58,299 bases of DNA from positions 1 to 58,299 of the forward strand of contig JAKQSI010000076.1 of assembly GCA_029570205.1 (NCBI GenBank), given 5' to 3'. Of this stretch, positions 7,829 to 16,487 are shown piece after piece. Within the stretch, counting starts at the first letter, position 1. Each line of letters begins with the position of its first letter. Origin of the DNA: Candidatus Omnitrophota bacterium (GTDB lineage: Bacteria; Hinthialibacterota; Hinthialibacteria; Hinthialibacterales; JAKPRU01). The position numbers were made by a program, and so were the translations under genes. Below the pieces are notes generated by a model that had not been told where the DNA came from, made no database searches, and saw only the letters and a program-made list of their open reading frames with translations.

Positions 7829-9664
7829 TTATTGCTCCCTGCGGGGACCGCCTTCCCCGGGTGATTGCTCCCGATTCTGCCGGAACTGTCGTCGCATAGC
7901 CTCTCGTTCTTCCGGTGACATATTCTGGAAACGCTGCCGCATCTGTTCCCGCTGTTCGGGAGTCAGGTTCTCCCGGTTCCGCCGCCCTTCGTCGGGACGT
8001 CCTTCCTGTGGGGCGTTCTCCATATCGGCAGCCGGTCGTTCCGACTGCGCACCAGAAGGCGGTCCGACTTCTCCACGAGATGGAGACTGGGAGGCGGCCG
8101 CGGGATTCTGATTACTTTCGTTCAGAATCTTTGGAATGTCGGTCGCCTCTTTGAATCGCTCCTCGTCGGATACCTCCGCCGAAGAAAGAGGTGGTGTCAG
8201 CAATACCCGCTCGCCTTTTTTGAGGCCGCTCTTGATTTGTGCAAGGCGGTTGTTGTCCAGTCCCAGATCGACTGCGCGAGGTTCCCAACTGGTTCCATTT
8301 GCCACGAATACGGTCGGTTTATCGCCCACGCGCAACACGGCCTGAAGCGGTATATACGTAGCATCCGGAAAATAATCGACAATGATCTCTGCCTGGCACC
8401 CCATTCCGCTCCGCAATTCGTTCCCGTTTCCGTCGATGCTGATTTGCGTATCGTAGACCTTCAAATCGGGATTCATAAACATGCTTTGTGCGTTCGGCAA
8501 CGGGGCAATCGAAATCACTTTCCCCGTGAATACAACGCCGGGAAGTGCATCCACCGTAATCCGAACCGGCAGTCCAATACGGATTTTCTCCAAACTGGAC
8601 TCCGGAACTTTTACCTCCGCGATGTAAGACGAGGTCGTCGGCAGGTGAATGAGTTCCTGCCGTTCGCGGACCTGTTGTCCCTCCTGGAGCGGTTCGTTGT
8701 TCCCGCGAAAGTTCATCTGTACGCTGGTCGCGTAAACAACCAAGCCATCCATGGGCGCATAAATCTTGGCCTTTGCGATCTGATCTTCGATTTTTGCCAG
8801 TTTGCTCTTCTGCTGATCGAACTCGGACAACTTTGCCTGCAGGTCGGCGGAAGCCTGTACAATGTTGGCATTGGCCTGACGCTCTGTGCGATCCAGAGCC
8901 ATTTTTGCCTGTTCGACATCGCTGGTCAGCTGAGCAATTTGCCGCTTGTAAGTATATTTCTCTAACAGCTCCGAATCCGCTTTTGCCAATTCGAGTTGAA
9001 TTTGAGCCCGGGTCGCCGCCAGTTTGTCATTATCCAGTTCGGTCTGCGAAAGGTACTTCTCATTGAACAGGATTTCCGACCACTTCACTTTGTCTTTCGC
9101 CAGGCTCAGTTCTTCTTCCCTCTGCTTAATCATAGCGAGCGCTTCATTTTTCAGTTTCGGGAACTCCCCTTCCTGGTATTTTTTCAGATCCTGGACGGCG
9201 AAATCATAAGTCAATTTGGCCTTGTCGATATCGCTTTTCGCCTGGCTTTCGACAATAGCCAGATTTTCCCGCGCGTTGATGTACGCCGCTTCGGCATTCT
9301 GGACCTTGATTTGTTGTTCCACCTTCTGGTCGACCAATGCACTCGCGTCCAATTCCACCAGGAGGTCTCCTTTCTTGACCCGTGCGCCTTCGGGAACGAG
9401 ATACAGAATGGTGCTGGCCCCTTCCAGTTCGTTCTTGATGATGACTTTTTCGCGGGCTTGAATGGTTCCTGAAACCACCACGCTGATGGTCAACGGCCCC
9501 TGCTGCACTTCGTACACCGGCTGATTGAGCAACGGATCTTTACCGAACCGATTCCCCATGGTTGCGTAACTGATACCGGCAGCCGCTACTATGCAGACCA
9601 GCACGAGCCACACCGCAGGTCGTGAGAAGAATCGGGGTTTGGATTGACTCCTATTGGCGCTCAT
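7829..9664 (-). CDS. MacA/HlyD-type periplasmic adaptor with long coiled coil
   Basis: About 611 residues from the ATG at 9664. That start is chosen because AAGGAG lies eight bases upstream and the ATG shares its A with the TAA of the TolC gene (TAATG); an upstream Met exists 11 codons earlier. A membrane anchor covers about residues 18-36. A biotinyl/lipoyl domain split by a long alpha-helical hairpin (about 95-300) is followed by beta-barrel domains. The last 100 residues are charged and probably disordered, with repeats such as L-T-P-E-Q-R-E-Q-M-R and M-S-P-E-E-R-E-A-M-R. It links permease to outer-membrane channel. The acidic/basic tail is unusual for MacA. Confidence 0.9.
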   Translation of the reverse strand: MSANRSQSKPRFFSRPAVWLVLVCIVAAAGISYATMGNRFGKDPLLNQPVYEVQQGPLTISVVVSGTIQAREKVIIKNELEGASTILYLVPEGARVKKGDLLVELDASALVDQKVEQQIKVQNAEAAYINARENLAIVESQAKSDIDKAKLTYDFAVQDLKKYQEGEFPKLKNEALAMIKQREEELSLAKDKVKWSEILFNEKYLSQTELDNDKLAATRAQIQLELAKADSELLEKYTYKRQIAQLTSDVEQAKMALDRTERQANANIVQASADLQAKLSEFDQQKSKLAKIEDQIAKAKIYAPMDGLVVYATSVQMNFRGNNEPLQEGQQVRERQELIHLPTTSSYIAEVKVPESSLEKIRIGLPVRITVDALPGVVFTGKVISIAPLPNAQSMFMNPDLKVYDTQISIDGNGNELRSGMGCQAEIIVDYFPDATYIPLQAVLRVGDKPTVFVANGTSWEPRAVDLGLDNNRLAQIKSGLKKGERVLLTPPLSSAEVSDEERFKEATDIPKILNESNQNPAAASQSPSRGEVGPPSGAQSERPAADMENAPQEGRPDEGRRNRENLTPEQREQMRQRFQNMSPEEREAMRRQFRQNREQSPGEGGPRREQ

Positions 9665-11547
9665 TATTTTGTCTCCTTGGGAGAATACTCTTTCCACATT
9701 CCGGTTTCATTGACCTCTAACAATTCGAGGTCTCGCTGCAATTCCAATTCGGCTACACGATATCTCACCATGGCAGAGGTGAGGGCGTTTTGCGACGAGA
9801 GCAAAGCTCTTTGGGCTTCCAAGACATCGCGGATGATGACCCGCCCGGCTTGCAGGGATAGGTTCGTACTTCTAACGCGGCGCTCGGCGAGTTCGACAGC
9901 TTGGGCCTGGATTTGCAAACTTGCCCGGGAGTCCTCCAACGTGCGCAAACGGGTGCGCACATTTAGTTTTACCGAATCTTCCGCATCCTGCAAATCCCGA
10001 ACGGCCCGCTCCAATGCCAAAATGCTCTCACGATACGCGACAATTTCCCGGGTCCGTTCGATGGGCAAATCCAGACTCAATAAGCCATTATATCGCCCTT
10101 TTTCAAGATTGAGATCCGCGCTGTCGGATTGGTCGACCGTTCCCAGCCCCCGACGCTCACCCACCGAGGTACTTCCCAGCAAGGAGAGCTCCGTTCGCAG
10201 CCCGTCCGCCGCAACAACGACCCCGCGTTGCGCGTCATACACCCTGCCGAGAGCCGTGCGCAGATCGAGCCGGTTTTCCAGGGCCAATTGAAGCGCCTGA
10301 TCCTCCACCAACTCCATCGGTCCCGCGCCTTCCCGACCCAATGGAAGCAGTTCCACGGGAGCATCCGCCGGTGGAACGGTTTCCTCCGCTCTCTGCGAGG
10401 CAGGCATTTTTATAACATTCCCGGTCGATTCGGTCAGACGGGTCAACTCCTCCCGGTCCAGTTCGATCTGCGAATCCGGCGGAATGCCAAGAAGGTTCTT
10501 CAGGGAATCCAAACGACTCTGATAACTGATTTGCGCGCTGATCCACCCATTTCGCGCACTCAGCTCATCCTGGACGGACTGATCCACCTGAATCGGGGAT
10601 TGTTTCCCGGCATCGGCCAGTCGCCGAACCAGCCGCGTGGATGTGACCATCCGCCTGTAATTGGCCTCTGCATTATCAATCTGATCCAGCGCCTGCAACA
10701 CAGCCAGATACTCCGAGGCAATGGACACGGCAAATGTTTTCTTGTATCGCTCGAACGTGTAAATCACATAGAGGGCGTCGCGTTCCGCCTGGGTGAGAGG
10801 TTCGGCCACTATCTCCTTTCCCGCGCCGCGAAGCAGCGGTATCGCAATGGAGGCATCGCCGAACAAACTGGAGGACGAATCATCGTATGGATACAGGAGC
10901 TTCGCCACATCCAGGCCAATCCGCCCGGTCAGCGTGATCCCGTTCAGAAACTGACGGGAGATACCTGCAAGTCCGGTGTTGGCGGCGCCGCTATGGGTTT
11001 CATCCCCGCTCAGGTCCGCGCTCACCTCGCTGTCCAGTGAGCCGGTGAACGTGTCGCGAAACAAGTCGCGCTCCAGATCGAGACCCAAGGCCGCGCGAAA
11101 AACATTCTCCTTGCTGGTCTGATACTGGCGATTGTTGAGCGCGGCGATTTGAAGCGCGTCCATGAGGGTCAACCGGACAGGTCCTGTCGCCGAGGCCACT
11201 GTCGCAGCCTGCACTGTCTCACCTGCACTGAAATAGGTATCCTTGGGCCAATGCTCAATCGGCGGCACCAACTTGGAACTCAGGGAAGCCGGACTGGAGT
11301 AGGGAAGATTCTGGTCCAGCATCAATCGACGGCGCAACGTATCGGCAGGCGGCTCCATTGAAAACGGCTCTGTCTTTCCGAGCGCTTCCATTTGCTTCTG
11401 TTTGATGATCTTATAGGCATTCGCATCAACGCCCTCCCGACGTTCGCCCGGCGTCGCACAGGACAGCAACAGAACGAGACTGACCGCAGAAACTGCCGGT
11501 CTGCGCCTCGACCCGATTGCTACACATATTCTTCTGAAAGTATCCAT
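9664..11547 (-). CDS. TolC-family outer-membrane efflux lipoprotein
   Basis: A 627-residue protein with a signal peptide ending in a lipobox (V-L-L-L-S-C, Cys about residue 29), so it is probably lipid-anchored as in the CusC/OprM group. After a long linker (to about residue 130), two repeats of long helices and short strands form the outer-membrane barrel and periplasmic tunnel. It is longer than typical TolC (about 450-500 residues), mainly from the N-terminal extension and a proline-rich insertion near residue 390. First gene of the efflux operon. A putative promoter lies about 210 bases upstream. Confidence 0.85.
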   Translation of the reverse strand: MDTFRRICVAIGSRRRPAVSAVSLVLLLSCATPGERREGVDANAYKIIKQKQMEALGKTEPFSMEPPADTLRRRLMLDQNLPYSSPASLSSKLVPPIEHWPKDTYFSAGETVQAATVASATGPVRLTLMDALQIAALNNRQYQTSKENVFRAALGLDLERDLFRDTFTGSLDSEVSADLSGDETHSGAANTGLAGISRQFLNGITLTGRIGLDVAKLLYPYDDSSSSLFGDASIAIPLLRGAGKEIVAEPLTQAERDALYVIYTFERYKKTFAVSIASEYLAVLQALDQIDNAEANYRRMVTSTRLVRRLADAGKQSPIQVDQSVQDELSARNGWISAQISYQSRLDSLKNLLGIPPDSQIELDREELTRLTESTGNVIKMPASQRAEETVPPADAPVELLPLGREGAGPMELVEDQALQLALENRLDLRTALGRVYDAQRGVVVAADGLRTELSLLGSTSVGERRGLGTVDQSDSADLNLEKGRYNGLLSLDLPIERTREIVAYRESILALERAVRDLQDAEDSVKLNVRTRLRTLEDSRASLQIQAQAVELAERRVRSTNLSLQAGRVIIRDVLEAQRALLSSQNALTSAMVRYRVAELELQRDLELLEVNETGMWKEYSPKETK

Positions 11548-11759
11548 AGTTCGTAAACAAACGCCTCATCCGAATCTTTCAGGTTAACAGGAACCCATTC
11601 TCTGAAGGATTGTTCTCTCTTAACACAGGGGGGTTAGGGGCTTGTTTCTCGGATATGCCCCGGAAGTGATCACGAATCCTTCAGCAGGCAAACCGATTCC
11701 CTCACAGGAGCTGAAGCTCACCTACCACATAAAACGCACTCAGGTTGCGGATTATTGTC

Positions 11760-11788
11760 AATTTAACCGGAAAATGACCGTATTTCAA
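11760..11788 (-). promoter_or_regulatory. Candidate promoter for the efflux operon
   Basis: On the minus strand TTGAAA (11783-11788) is 17 bases from TAAATT (11760-11765). Spacing is ideal and the boxes are fair matches to the sigma-70 consensus. The leader to the TolC start would be about 205 bases, and it contains no evident regulatory fold. Confidence 0.3.
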
Positions 11789-11896
11789 CGAAAACTTGAC
11801 TTTCCAGGGGTAATGCAATCGTATAAGGCCCCTGCCGAACCGATTCCCATGCCAAAGATTGGAGATGGAGAGAGCGGGGTCGATAAATGGAGTAGA

Positions 11897-11967
11897 ATCA
11901 ACCCCTTCTGTATCTCGCCCAATCGTTGGGGGAGAGTGTTGCAGGCATATTCCCGGATTAGGAGACA
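11897..11967. repeat. 71-bp dispersed repeat, copy 1
   Basis: Aligns without gaps to 17626-17696, with about 55 of 71 positions identical by hand count. Conserved blocks include TTCTGTATCTC here (CTCTGTATCTC in the other copy), GCATATTC, and GGAT followed by GAGACA. The centre can fold as a hairpin (CTC-G-CCCAA with TTGGG-G-GAG). Both copies are intergenic. Confidence 0.7.
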
Positions 11968-12021
11968 ACATCGGGAGTCTTTGCTGACCGGTGTTCCCTG
12001 TTTTACCCACTGGAAAGCCTG

Positions 12022-13485
12022 TCAATTCTGCTCTTTCGGATTCGGTTCCGGCATCTGGGCGTTCACTTTCTCGCGCCAGCTCTTCAATGCCCTGTGCAGA
12101 TCACCAACCTTTTCAGGCAATTTCTCCGCCAAGTCATTTTGCTCCTGCAAGTCATCCTTGAGGTTGAACAGCTCCAGTTTACCGTCCTCGAAATGCTCCA
12201 GCAGTTTCCAGTCTCCCTGGCGGATGGCCCCGACCGGCGAGGTCTCCGGGAAGAAATAATAGTGAGGGTAATGCCAATATAGAGCCTCGCGTTTCAGGCT
12301 TGAGTTCGGATCTTTCAGCAGCGGAACAAGGCTGATTCCATCGATGTCCCGATTGTGTTTCGGATCCCCGGGCAACCCGGTCATCTCAAGAAATGTGGGA
12401 TAGAAGTCGACGGAGCAGACCGGCTCATGGCATACACTTTGCGGCTGCGTAACACCGGGCCATCGGACCATCAGCGGCACACGAATTCCGCCCTCGTATA
12501 AAGAACCTTTGCCCGACCGGAGAGGGTAATTGTCTGTGACCGGAATCCCATCCTTCTTGTTGATATATCCGCCGTTGTCTGAAAAGAAGATGACAATGGT
12601 GTTTTCTGTAATCCCCAGCGCATCAAGCTTGGCGAGCACGCGGCCTGCGTTTTCATCCAGACTGTGGACCATGGCGGCATAGCCCGGATGCCGGTGCCGC
12701 ATTCCTTCCTTGATTCTTTGTCTGTAGTACTCCACCCACTCCGGTTTCCCCTCAATTGGTGTGTGGACGGTATGATAGGCCAGGTTGAGAAAGAACGGGC
12801 CGTTGCGCATCTTCTCCATCACGGTCAGCGCCTCGCTGGTCAGGCGGTCGGTCAGGTATTCCCCCGGTTCTCCGAACTCCAGATGGGGCACATAGCGGCT
12901 TTCGCGATAATAATCGGATCCCTTGTACGGGTAGAAATACGTGTTGGGAGCGCCCCACAAGGTTCCCCCGATGTTGACATCAAATCCCTGCGTTTCGGGG
13001 TAATGCGTCGCATCGCCCAGATGCCACTTGCCGACATGGGCAGTCTGATACCCGGCCTTCTTGAACACTTCTGCGATGGTGACCTCCTCGTGGGGCAGAT
13101 CGCTCACGCACTGGGGAGGGATCAGCTTCTTCGTAAGGTCCGGATCGCTCAGTGTGTTTTCGCGCCAGGCTGTCATGTGAAGCCGTGCGGGATGCTTCCC
13201 GGTCATAATTGACGCCCGGGTCGGCGTGCAGACGGGGCTTGCCGCATAAGCGTTTGTGAAACGTGTGCATTGACTTGCGAAACGGTCGATATTCGGTGTC
13301 TCGTGGAGATCGGCGCCGTAGCAGGCCAAGTCGCTCCACCCTAAATCGTCCGCCAGGATGAACACGACATTCGGAGGATTCTTCAGGGACTCCGCTCCAA
13401 ATCCTTTTCCAGGCATTCCAAGGGCCAGTGATCCCAATCCCAATGTCTTCAAGAAGTCGCGGCGTTCAAGGTTCGTTTCCATCAT
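12022..13485 (-). CDS. Tat-exported sulfatase (arylsulfatase/sulfohydrolase family)
   Basis: A 487-residue sulfatase of the S1 type. The N-terminus has a twin-arginine signal (E-R-R-D-F-L-K-T-L-G, about residues 7-16). The active-site motif is C-T-P-T-R with Cys86, the residue converted to formylglycine, so a formylglycine-generating enzyme must exist elsewhere. Metal-binding acidic residues lie in I-L-A-D-D-L-G-W (D46, D47) and in F-F-S-D-N-G-G; the H-V-G-K-W-H-L-G-D motif is also present. Length is normal. Substrate is unknown; environmental bacteria use these on sulfated polysaccharides. It is transcribed alone. Confidence 0.93.
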   Translation of the reverse strand: MMETNLERRDFLKTLGLGSLALGMPGKGFGAESLKNPPNVVFILADDLGWSDLACYGADLHETPNIDRFASQCTRFTNAYAASPVCTPTRASIMTGKHPARLHMTAWRENTLSDPDLTKKLIPPQCVSDLPHEEVTIAEVFKKAGYQTAHVGKWHLGDATHYPETQGFDVNIGGTLWGAPNTYFYPYKGSDYYRESRYVPHLEFGEPGEYLTDRLTSEALTVMEKMRNGPFFLNLAYHTVHTPIEGKPEWVEYYRQRIKEGMRHRHPGYAAMVHSLDENAGRVLAKLDALGITENTIVIFFSDNGGYINKKDGIPVTDNYPLRSGKGSLYEGGIRVPLMVRWPGVTQPQSVCHEPVCSVDFYPTFLEMTGLPGDPKHNRDIDGISLVPLLKDPNSSLKREALYWHYPHYYFFPETSPVGAIRQGDWKLLEHFEDGKLELFNLKDDLQEQNDLAEKLPEKVGDLHRALKSWREKVNAQMPEPNPKEQN

Positions 13486-13590
13486 GGTTCATCCTTCCTG
13501 TTCTTCGTTCCGATCTTGCGCACAGGCTGGAAGTCTATCCTACAGGGAGAATCCATCATGCCAATCCTTCCGGCGGAGGAGAAACCGTTT

Positions 13591-13680
13591 ACCCTCATCC
13601 CGGTGAACGACCGAATCTCCACCGTCATCCCGGCAAATAACCGAATCTGCACCGTCATTCCGGCAGAAGCCGGAATCCAG
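13591..13680. repeat. Three tandem 30-bp REP-like palindromic units
   Basis: Three exact 30-base periods start at 13591, 13621 and 13651, each beginning ACC(C/G)TCAT(C/T)CCGG and ending CCGAATC or CGGAATC. The third is the least decayed: ATTCCGGC (13657-13664) pairs with GCCGGAAT (13669-13676). A fourth, weak unit may start at 13561. No spacers separate units, so this is not CRISPR. The same core occurs at 50674-50691 and 53559-53576. It lies upstream of the leftward sulfatase start. Confidence 0.8.
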
Positions 13681-13946
13681 GCAAATTCTCCCCTTCCCCG
13701 TCCTCAAGGAAGGAGTGGGGGATGGGGATTCTTCCTTCCGGGATGCTAATGTGCGGGGCGGTCGGGTCGTCCACTTCAAGGACCAGCCTGCCGGTGGCGA
13801 AACAGGGGCTGTCCGCGCAGAGTAACTCTACTTCAAGAGCGGTCGCCTTGCCGTTGATTCTTCCACGGTTACAATAGGTAAAGGCAATTCAGTTACAGGA
13901 CAGTAAGGTAAACCTGACAACTTCAGAAGGAGCTAATACTGTTCGT
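13681..13946. other. Intergenic sequence right of the tandem repeat
   Basis: Bases about 13686-13728 form a C-rich/G-rich imperfect inverted repeat (CCCCTTCCCC against GGGGGATGGGG), related in style to other C-rich hairpins here. The remainder to 13946 shows no recognisable gene. Confidence 0.4.
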
Positions 13947-14111
13947 ATGACAGGCGAACAGAAAATTACCCAGGAACTTGTCGAGAATATGCGCAATTTG
14001 CTTTGCAATGATTATGACGAGCAAGATTGGAGAGCCTTCTTGGAGAAGGTCCATCAGCATTTGTCCGGTGGTTCTCCAAATCGCCAGCCAAGCGGGATCC
14101 GATTACCTTAA
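13947..14111 (+). CDS. Possible small protein of 54 residues, unknown
   Basis: ATG at 13947 to TAA at 14109-14111. The first 38 residues look like two amphipathic helices (I-T-Q-E-L-V-E-N-M-R-N-L-L, then D-W-R-A-F-L-E-K-V-H-Q-H-L), followed by a polar tail. An AAGGAG is present upstream at 13926-13931, about 15 bases before the ATG, longer than ideal. It lies in an otherwise non-coding stretch before the convergent oxidoreductase gene. No family is recognised; it could also be the remnant of a longer gene. Confidence 0.35.
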   Translation: MTGEQKITQELVENMRNLLCNDYDEQDWRAFLEKVHQHLSGGSPNRQPSGIRLP

Positions 14112-14210
14112 TACGGAGACACCTTGGGGTACGGGAGCGGCAGATTCCGCCTTGGTCAAGCCGCACCACCACCACCGGAATCCGGTGTCCGAGGGCAAGA
14201 TGTCCCCGCC

Positions 14211-15506
14211 TCACACTTCCGGCAGCACAAACGGCTCTCGATATTCTTTTTTGAGATAACCGTTCGCCTCTTTGTCGTCTCCGAAGGTCTCCGTTTCCGG
14301 GTCGAACCGCAAATCCCGACCCACGTGATACTGGATATTTCCCAGATGGCAGATCAAAGTACTGACCCGCCCGATCTCCACATCGCAATTGGGCAGCCCC
14401 CGCGTTTTCATGCAGTCCAGGAAGCTCCTTATATGCGATCCGGTTGAGGCTTTTTCGCTGGGGCCTTCTTTACCGTCCTTGAACACGACTTTCCACCCAT
14501 CCCGCGTAAGCAGCAAAGAACCGTCCGAGCCGTGAAAGGCGATCCCGGTATTGACTCCCTCCAGGGGTGCATGACGCTGGAAGCTGTGCAATTCCCAAGT
14601 CAGCATCCAGTCGCCGAAATCGTAAGTCAAAACCTGGGTATCGGGAACTTCCTTGGCGTCTTTCAACCAGTAAATCCCGGCATGGCCCGAGACTGTTGTG
14701 GGAAAAACTTTGACCTTGTTTTGGATTTTCTGCATGGCCCACATACATATATCCAGCATGTGGACTCCCTGGTTGCCCTCTTCGCTGTTGCAGTAATCCC
14801 AGAAAAACCGCCAGTTGTAATGAAACCGCAGTTTGTTGAATGGGCGTTTGGGCGCAGGACCCAGCCAGGTATCGTAGTCGACCCCATCCGGCACGGGTTC
14901 ATCGGGAGGATTGCCGAGGTCGCCGCGAACCTGGCACATCCAGGCTTTCATCAGGCAAATCTTCCCCAATTTGCCGGATGCCGCGTATCCCACCGCCGAC
15001 TGCAGATAGGGCATACTTCGACGCTGGGTTCCGACCTGCACCACCCGCTTGTATTTCCGGGCTGCCGCAACCATCTGCTGTCCCTCATAAATCGTATGGC
15101 AGAGAGGTTTCTCGACATACACATCTTTTCCGGCCCGGCACGCCTGGATGGTATGAATCGCGTGCCAGTGGTCCGGGGTCGCCAGGATCACCGCGTCGAC
15201 TTCCCTGTCGTTGAGAACCTCTTCGAATTTCTGTGTTCCCTGCACGGCTTGTTTCTGGAGCGCCGTGATTTTCTCCGATTTTTCGCGGATAATTTTCAGG
15301 TCGATATCACAGAGCGTTTTGATGATTGCGCCCTGTTCAATGGCGTCTTCGGCGACCTGCATTCCGCGATTATGAGCGCCGACCAGGGCCAGCAGTACGC
15401 GCTCATTGGCTCCGAGCGCCCGGGGATTCAAGTTTACCAGCCCCGCCGCTGTGATGGCGGAGAATCCGGCTTTTTTGATAAAGGCTCGTCGGTTTTCCAG
15501 TGTCAT
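14211..15506 (-). CDS. Tat-exported Gfo/Idh/MocA-family oxidoreductase
   Basis: About 431 residues from the ATG at 15506 (an ATG 18 codons upstream is less likely, because this start places the twin-arginine signal N-R-R-A-F-I-K-K-A-G at the N-terminus). The Rossmann half begins L-L-A-L-V-G-A-H-N-R-G, and the conserved Y-V-E-K-P-L-C of the family follows, with substrate-domain residues E-E-G-N-Q-G-V-H-M-L-D. These enzymes oxidise or reduce sugars and inositols with NAD(P). Exported members are common in Planctomycetes-like bacteria and act with glycan-degrading enzymes. Cofactor use in the periplasm and substrate are not shown by sequence. Confidence 0.87.
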   Translation of the reverse strand: MTLENRRAFIKKAGFSAITAAGLVNLNPRALGANERVLLALVGAHNRGMQVAEDAIEQGAIIKTLCDIDLKIIREKSEKITALQKQAVQGTQKFEEVLNDREVDAVILATPDHWHAIHTIQACRAGKDVYVEKPLCHTIYEGQQMVAAARKYKRVVQVGTQRRSMPYLQSAVGYAASGKLGKICLMKAWMCQVRGDLGNPPDEPVPDGVDYDTWLGPAPKRPFNKLRFHYNWRFFWDYCNSEEGNQGVHMLDICMWAMQKIQNKVKVFPTTVSGHAGIYWLKDAKEVPDTQVLTYDFGDWMLTWELHSFQRHAPLEGVNTGIAFHGSDGSLLLTRDGWKVVFKDGKEGPSEKASTGSHIRSFLDCMKTRGLPNCDVEIGRVSTLICHLGNIQYHVGRDLRFDPETETFGDDKEANGYLKKEYREPFVLPEV

Positions 15507-15739
15507 GAAAGTGTCACCCACCGTGATTATGTGAGGGGGCTTGCACAGTGAATCTGCCACCCCCTTCCGTCCCCCTGCGAGGGGGAGACGCGTTTTGATC
15601 CGATCCTGTATTGGGGCAGGGGAGGGACTGGGAGATTCTCCCTACCGTCTTGTCGTGGGACGGACACCTCCGGAAGCCCACACTTCTGCCCGAGAGAATC
15701 TGCCATATCTATGATAGCAGAAGAAACGGGAGGAGGGGA

Positions 15740-15919
15740 AGAAGTTCTCTCGACAACCCGACGGGAGCGTAGAACGCATAGGGCAGGGTGAACGCCCCGG
15801 ACTGTCCCGTCGGGGTGTTGTCGGACCTCGACTTTGGCTTGCTCGAAATGATCCCGCTCGTGGGCGGGGGTCAGTTGGAATGTTTCATTGTTGTAGCGAT
15901 CTGTGTCTCCCTCCTCCAC
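15740..15919 (-). pseudogene. Remnant of a transposase C-terminus (IS481/ISNCY-like)
   Basis: The minus-strand frame reads Y-N-N-E-T-F-Q-L-T-P, then Q-A-K-V-E-V-R-Q-H-P-D-G-T, which resembles the C-terminal beta-barrel tail of integrase-type transposases (F-Q-L-x-P ... A-K-V-E-V ... L-D-G). No catalytic core remains. The frame continues into non-coding sequence toward 15527, where a perfect small hairpin TCCCCCT/AGGGGGA sits at 15570-15586. Together these fill the gap between the oxidoreductase and the HAD gene. The family assignment is tentative. Confidence 0.45.
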
Positions 15920-15923
15920 GGTC

Positions 15924-16487
15924 TCAGCCGCCTTTGAAGATTTTGATGACCGCGCTGAGGAGGTCGCGGCAGATCAGGTCAGGGGTTTTGCCGGTGACTG
16001 CGACCCGCTTGACCGTGCGAAATCCGCGTCCCGACCGAACGAGACAGAACCTGCACCCCACCTCGTCGGCTGCCTCCATGTCCGACTCCTCATCGCCGAT
16101 ATAATAAGTCTCCGCCAGGTTGACACCGCGTTCACGGGCCAGTTTTCGCAGGAGGCCCGCCTTGATTTTCGCGCTGGGAGTTGCCGGACCATCGGGCAGA
16201 CTCGCGGTTACAAACTCCCCCAAGTCGACCTCCTCAAATTCCTGCCGGACGATCTCCACGAGACGCGCATGGACCGCCTTCAGATCGGCCTCCGTCATCT
16301 TTCCTTCCCCGACAAGCGGCTCATGCACAATCACGTACGGTTTTACCCTGCACTGCGCCAGCTCGTAAAACGCCTGTGCGGAAAACGGCAATACCAGCAC
16401 CTCTTCGGGTTTCTTGATTCCGTCGGGATTGACCGCGGTAATCACGCCGTCCCGATCAAGCAGGACGGATCGATCCGTTTTCGACAT
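15924..16487 (-). CDS. HAD-superfamily phosphatase, GmhB-like but atypical
   Basis: A 187-residue HAD hydrolase. Motif I is L-L-D-R-D-G-V-I (D11, D13), a motif III lysine is in S-A-K-I-K-A-G (K107/K109), and motif IV is Y-I-G-D-E-E-S-D-M (D132, D136). This matches histidinol-phosphate/heptose-bisphosphate phosphatases (HisB-N/GmhB). Two family hallmarks are missing: the motif II T-N-Q is replaced by H-E-P at 54-56, and the zinc-binding cysteines are not evident. It may act on a different phosphoester. Its start codon lies within recF (32-base overlap), so it is probably cotranscribed with recF. Confidence 0.7.
   Translation of the reverse strand: MSKTDRSVLLDRDGVITAVNPDGIKKPEEVLVLPFSAQAFYELAQCRVKPYVIVHEPLVGEGKMTEADLKAVHARLVEIVRQEFEEVDLGEFVTASLPDGPATPSAKIKAGLLRKLARERGVNLAETYYIGDEESDMEAADEVGCRFCLVRSGRGFRTVKRVAVTGKTPDLICRDLLSAVIKIFKGG

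Larger units (their letters stand above)
11548..12021. other. Intergenic region between efflux operon and sulfatase
   Basis: No convincing gene was found in these 474 bases. The region holds one copy of a 71-bp dispersed repeat (11897-11967) and a candidate leftward promoter (11760-11788). A rightward open frame crossing the region runs antisense into the sulfatase 3' end and has no recognisable protein character. Confidence 0.6.

Noticed and set aside
11642-12259. Rightward 205-codon frame
   Set aside because: Crosses a dispersed repeat and runs antisense into the sulfatase 3' end, with no protein-like character.
13591-13680. Tandem 30-bp units considered as CRISPR repeats
   Set aside because: Units are contiguous with no spacers and are palindromic REP-like sequence.
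15527-15739. Leftward coding continuation of the transposase remnant
   Set aside because: After about 60 residues the frame enters C-rich hairpin sequence and loses any resemblance to a protein family.
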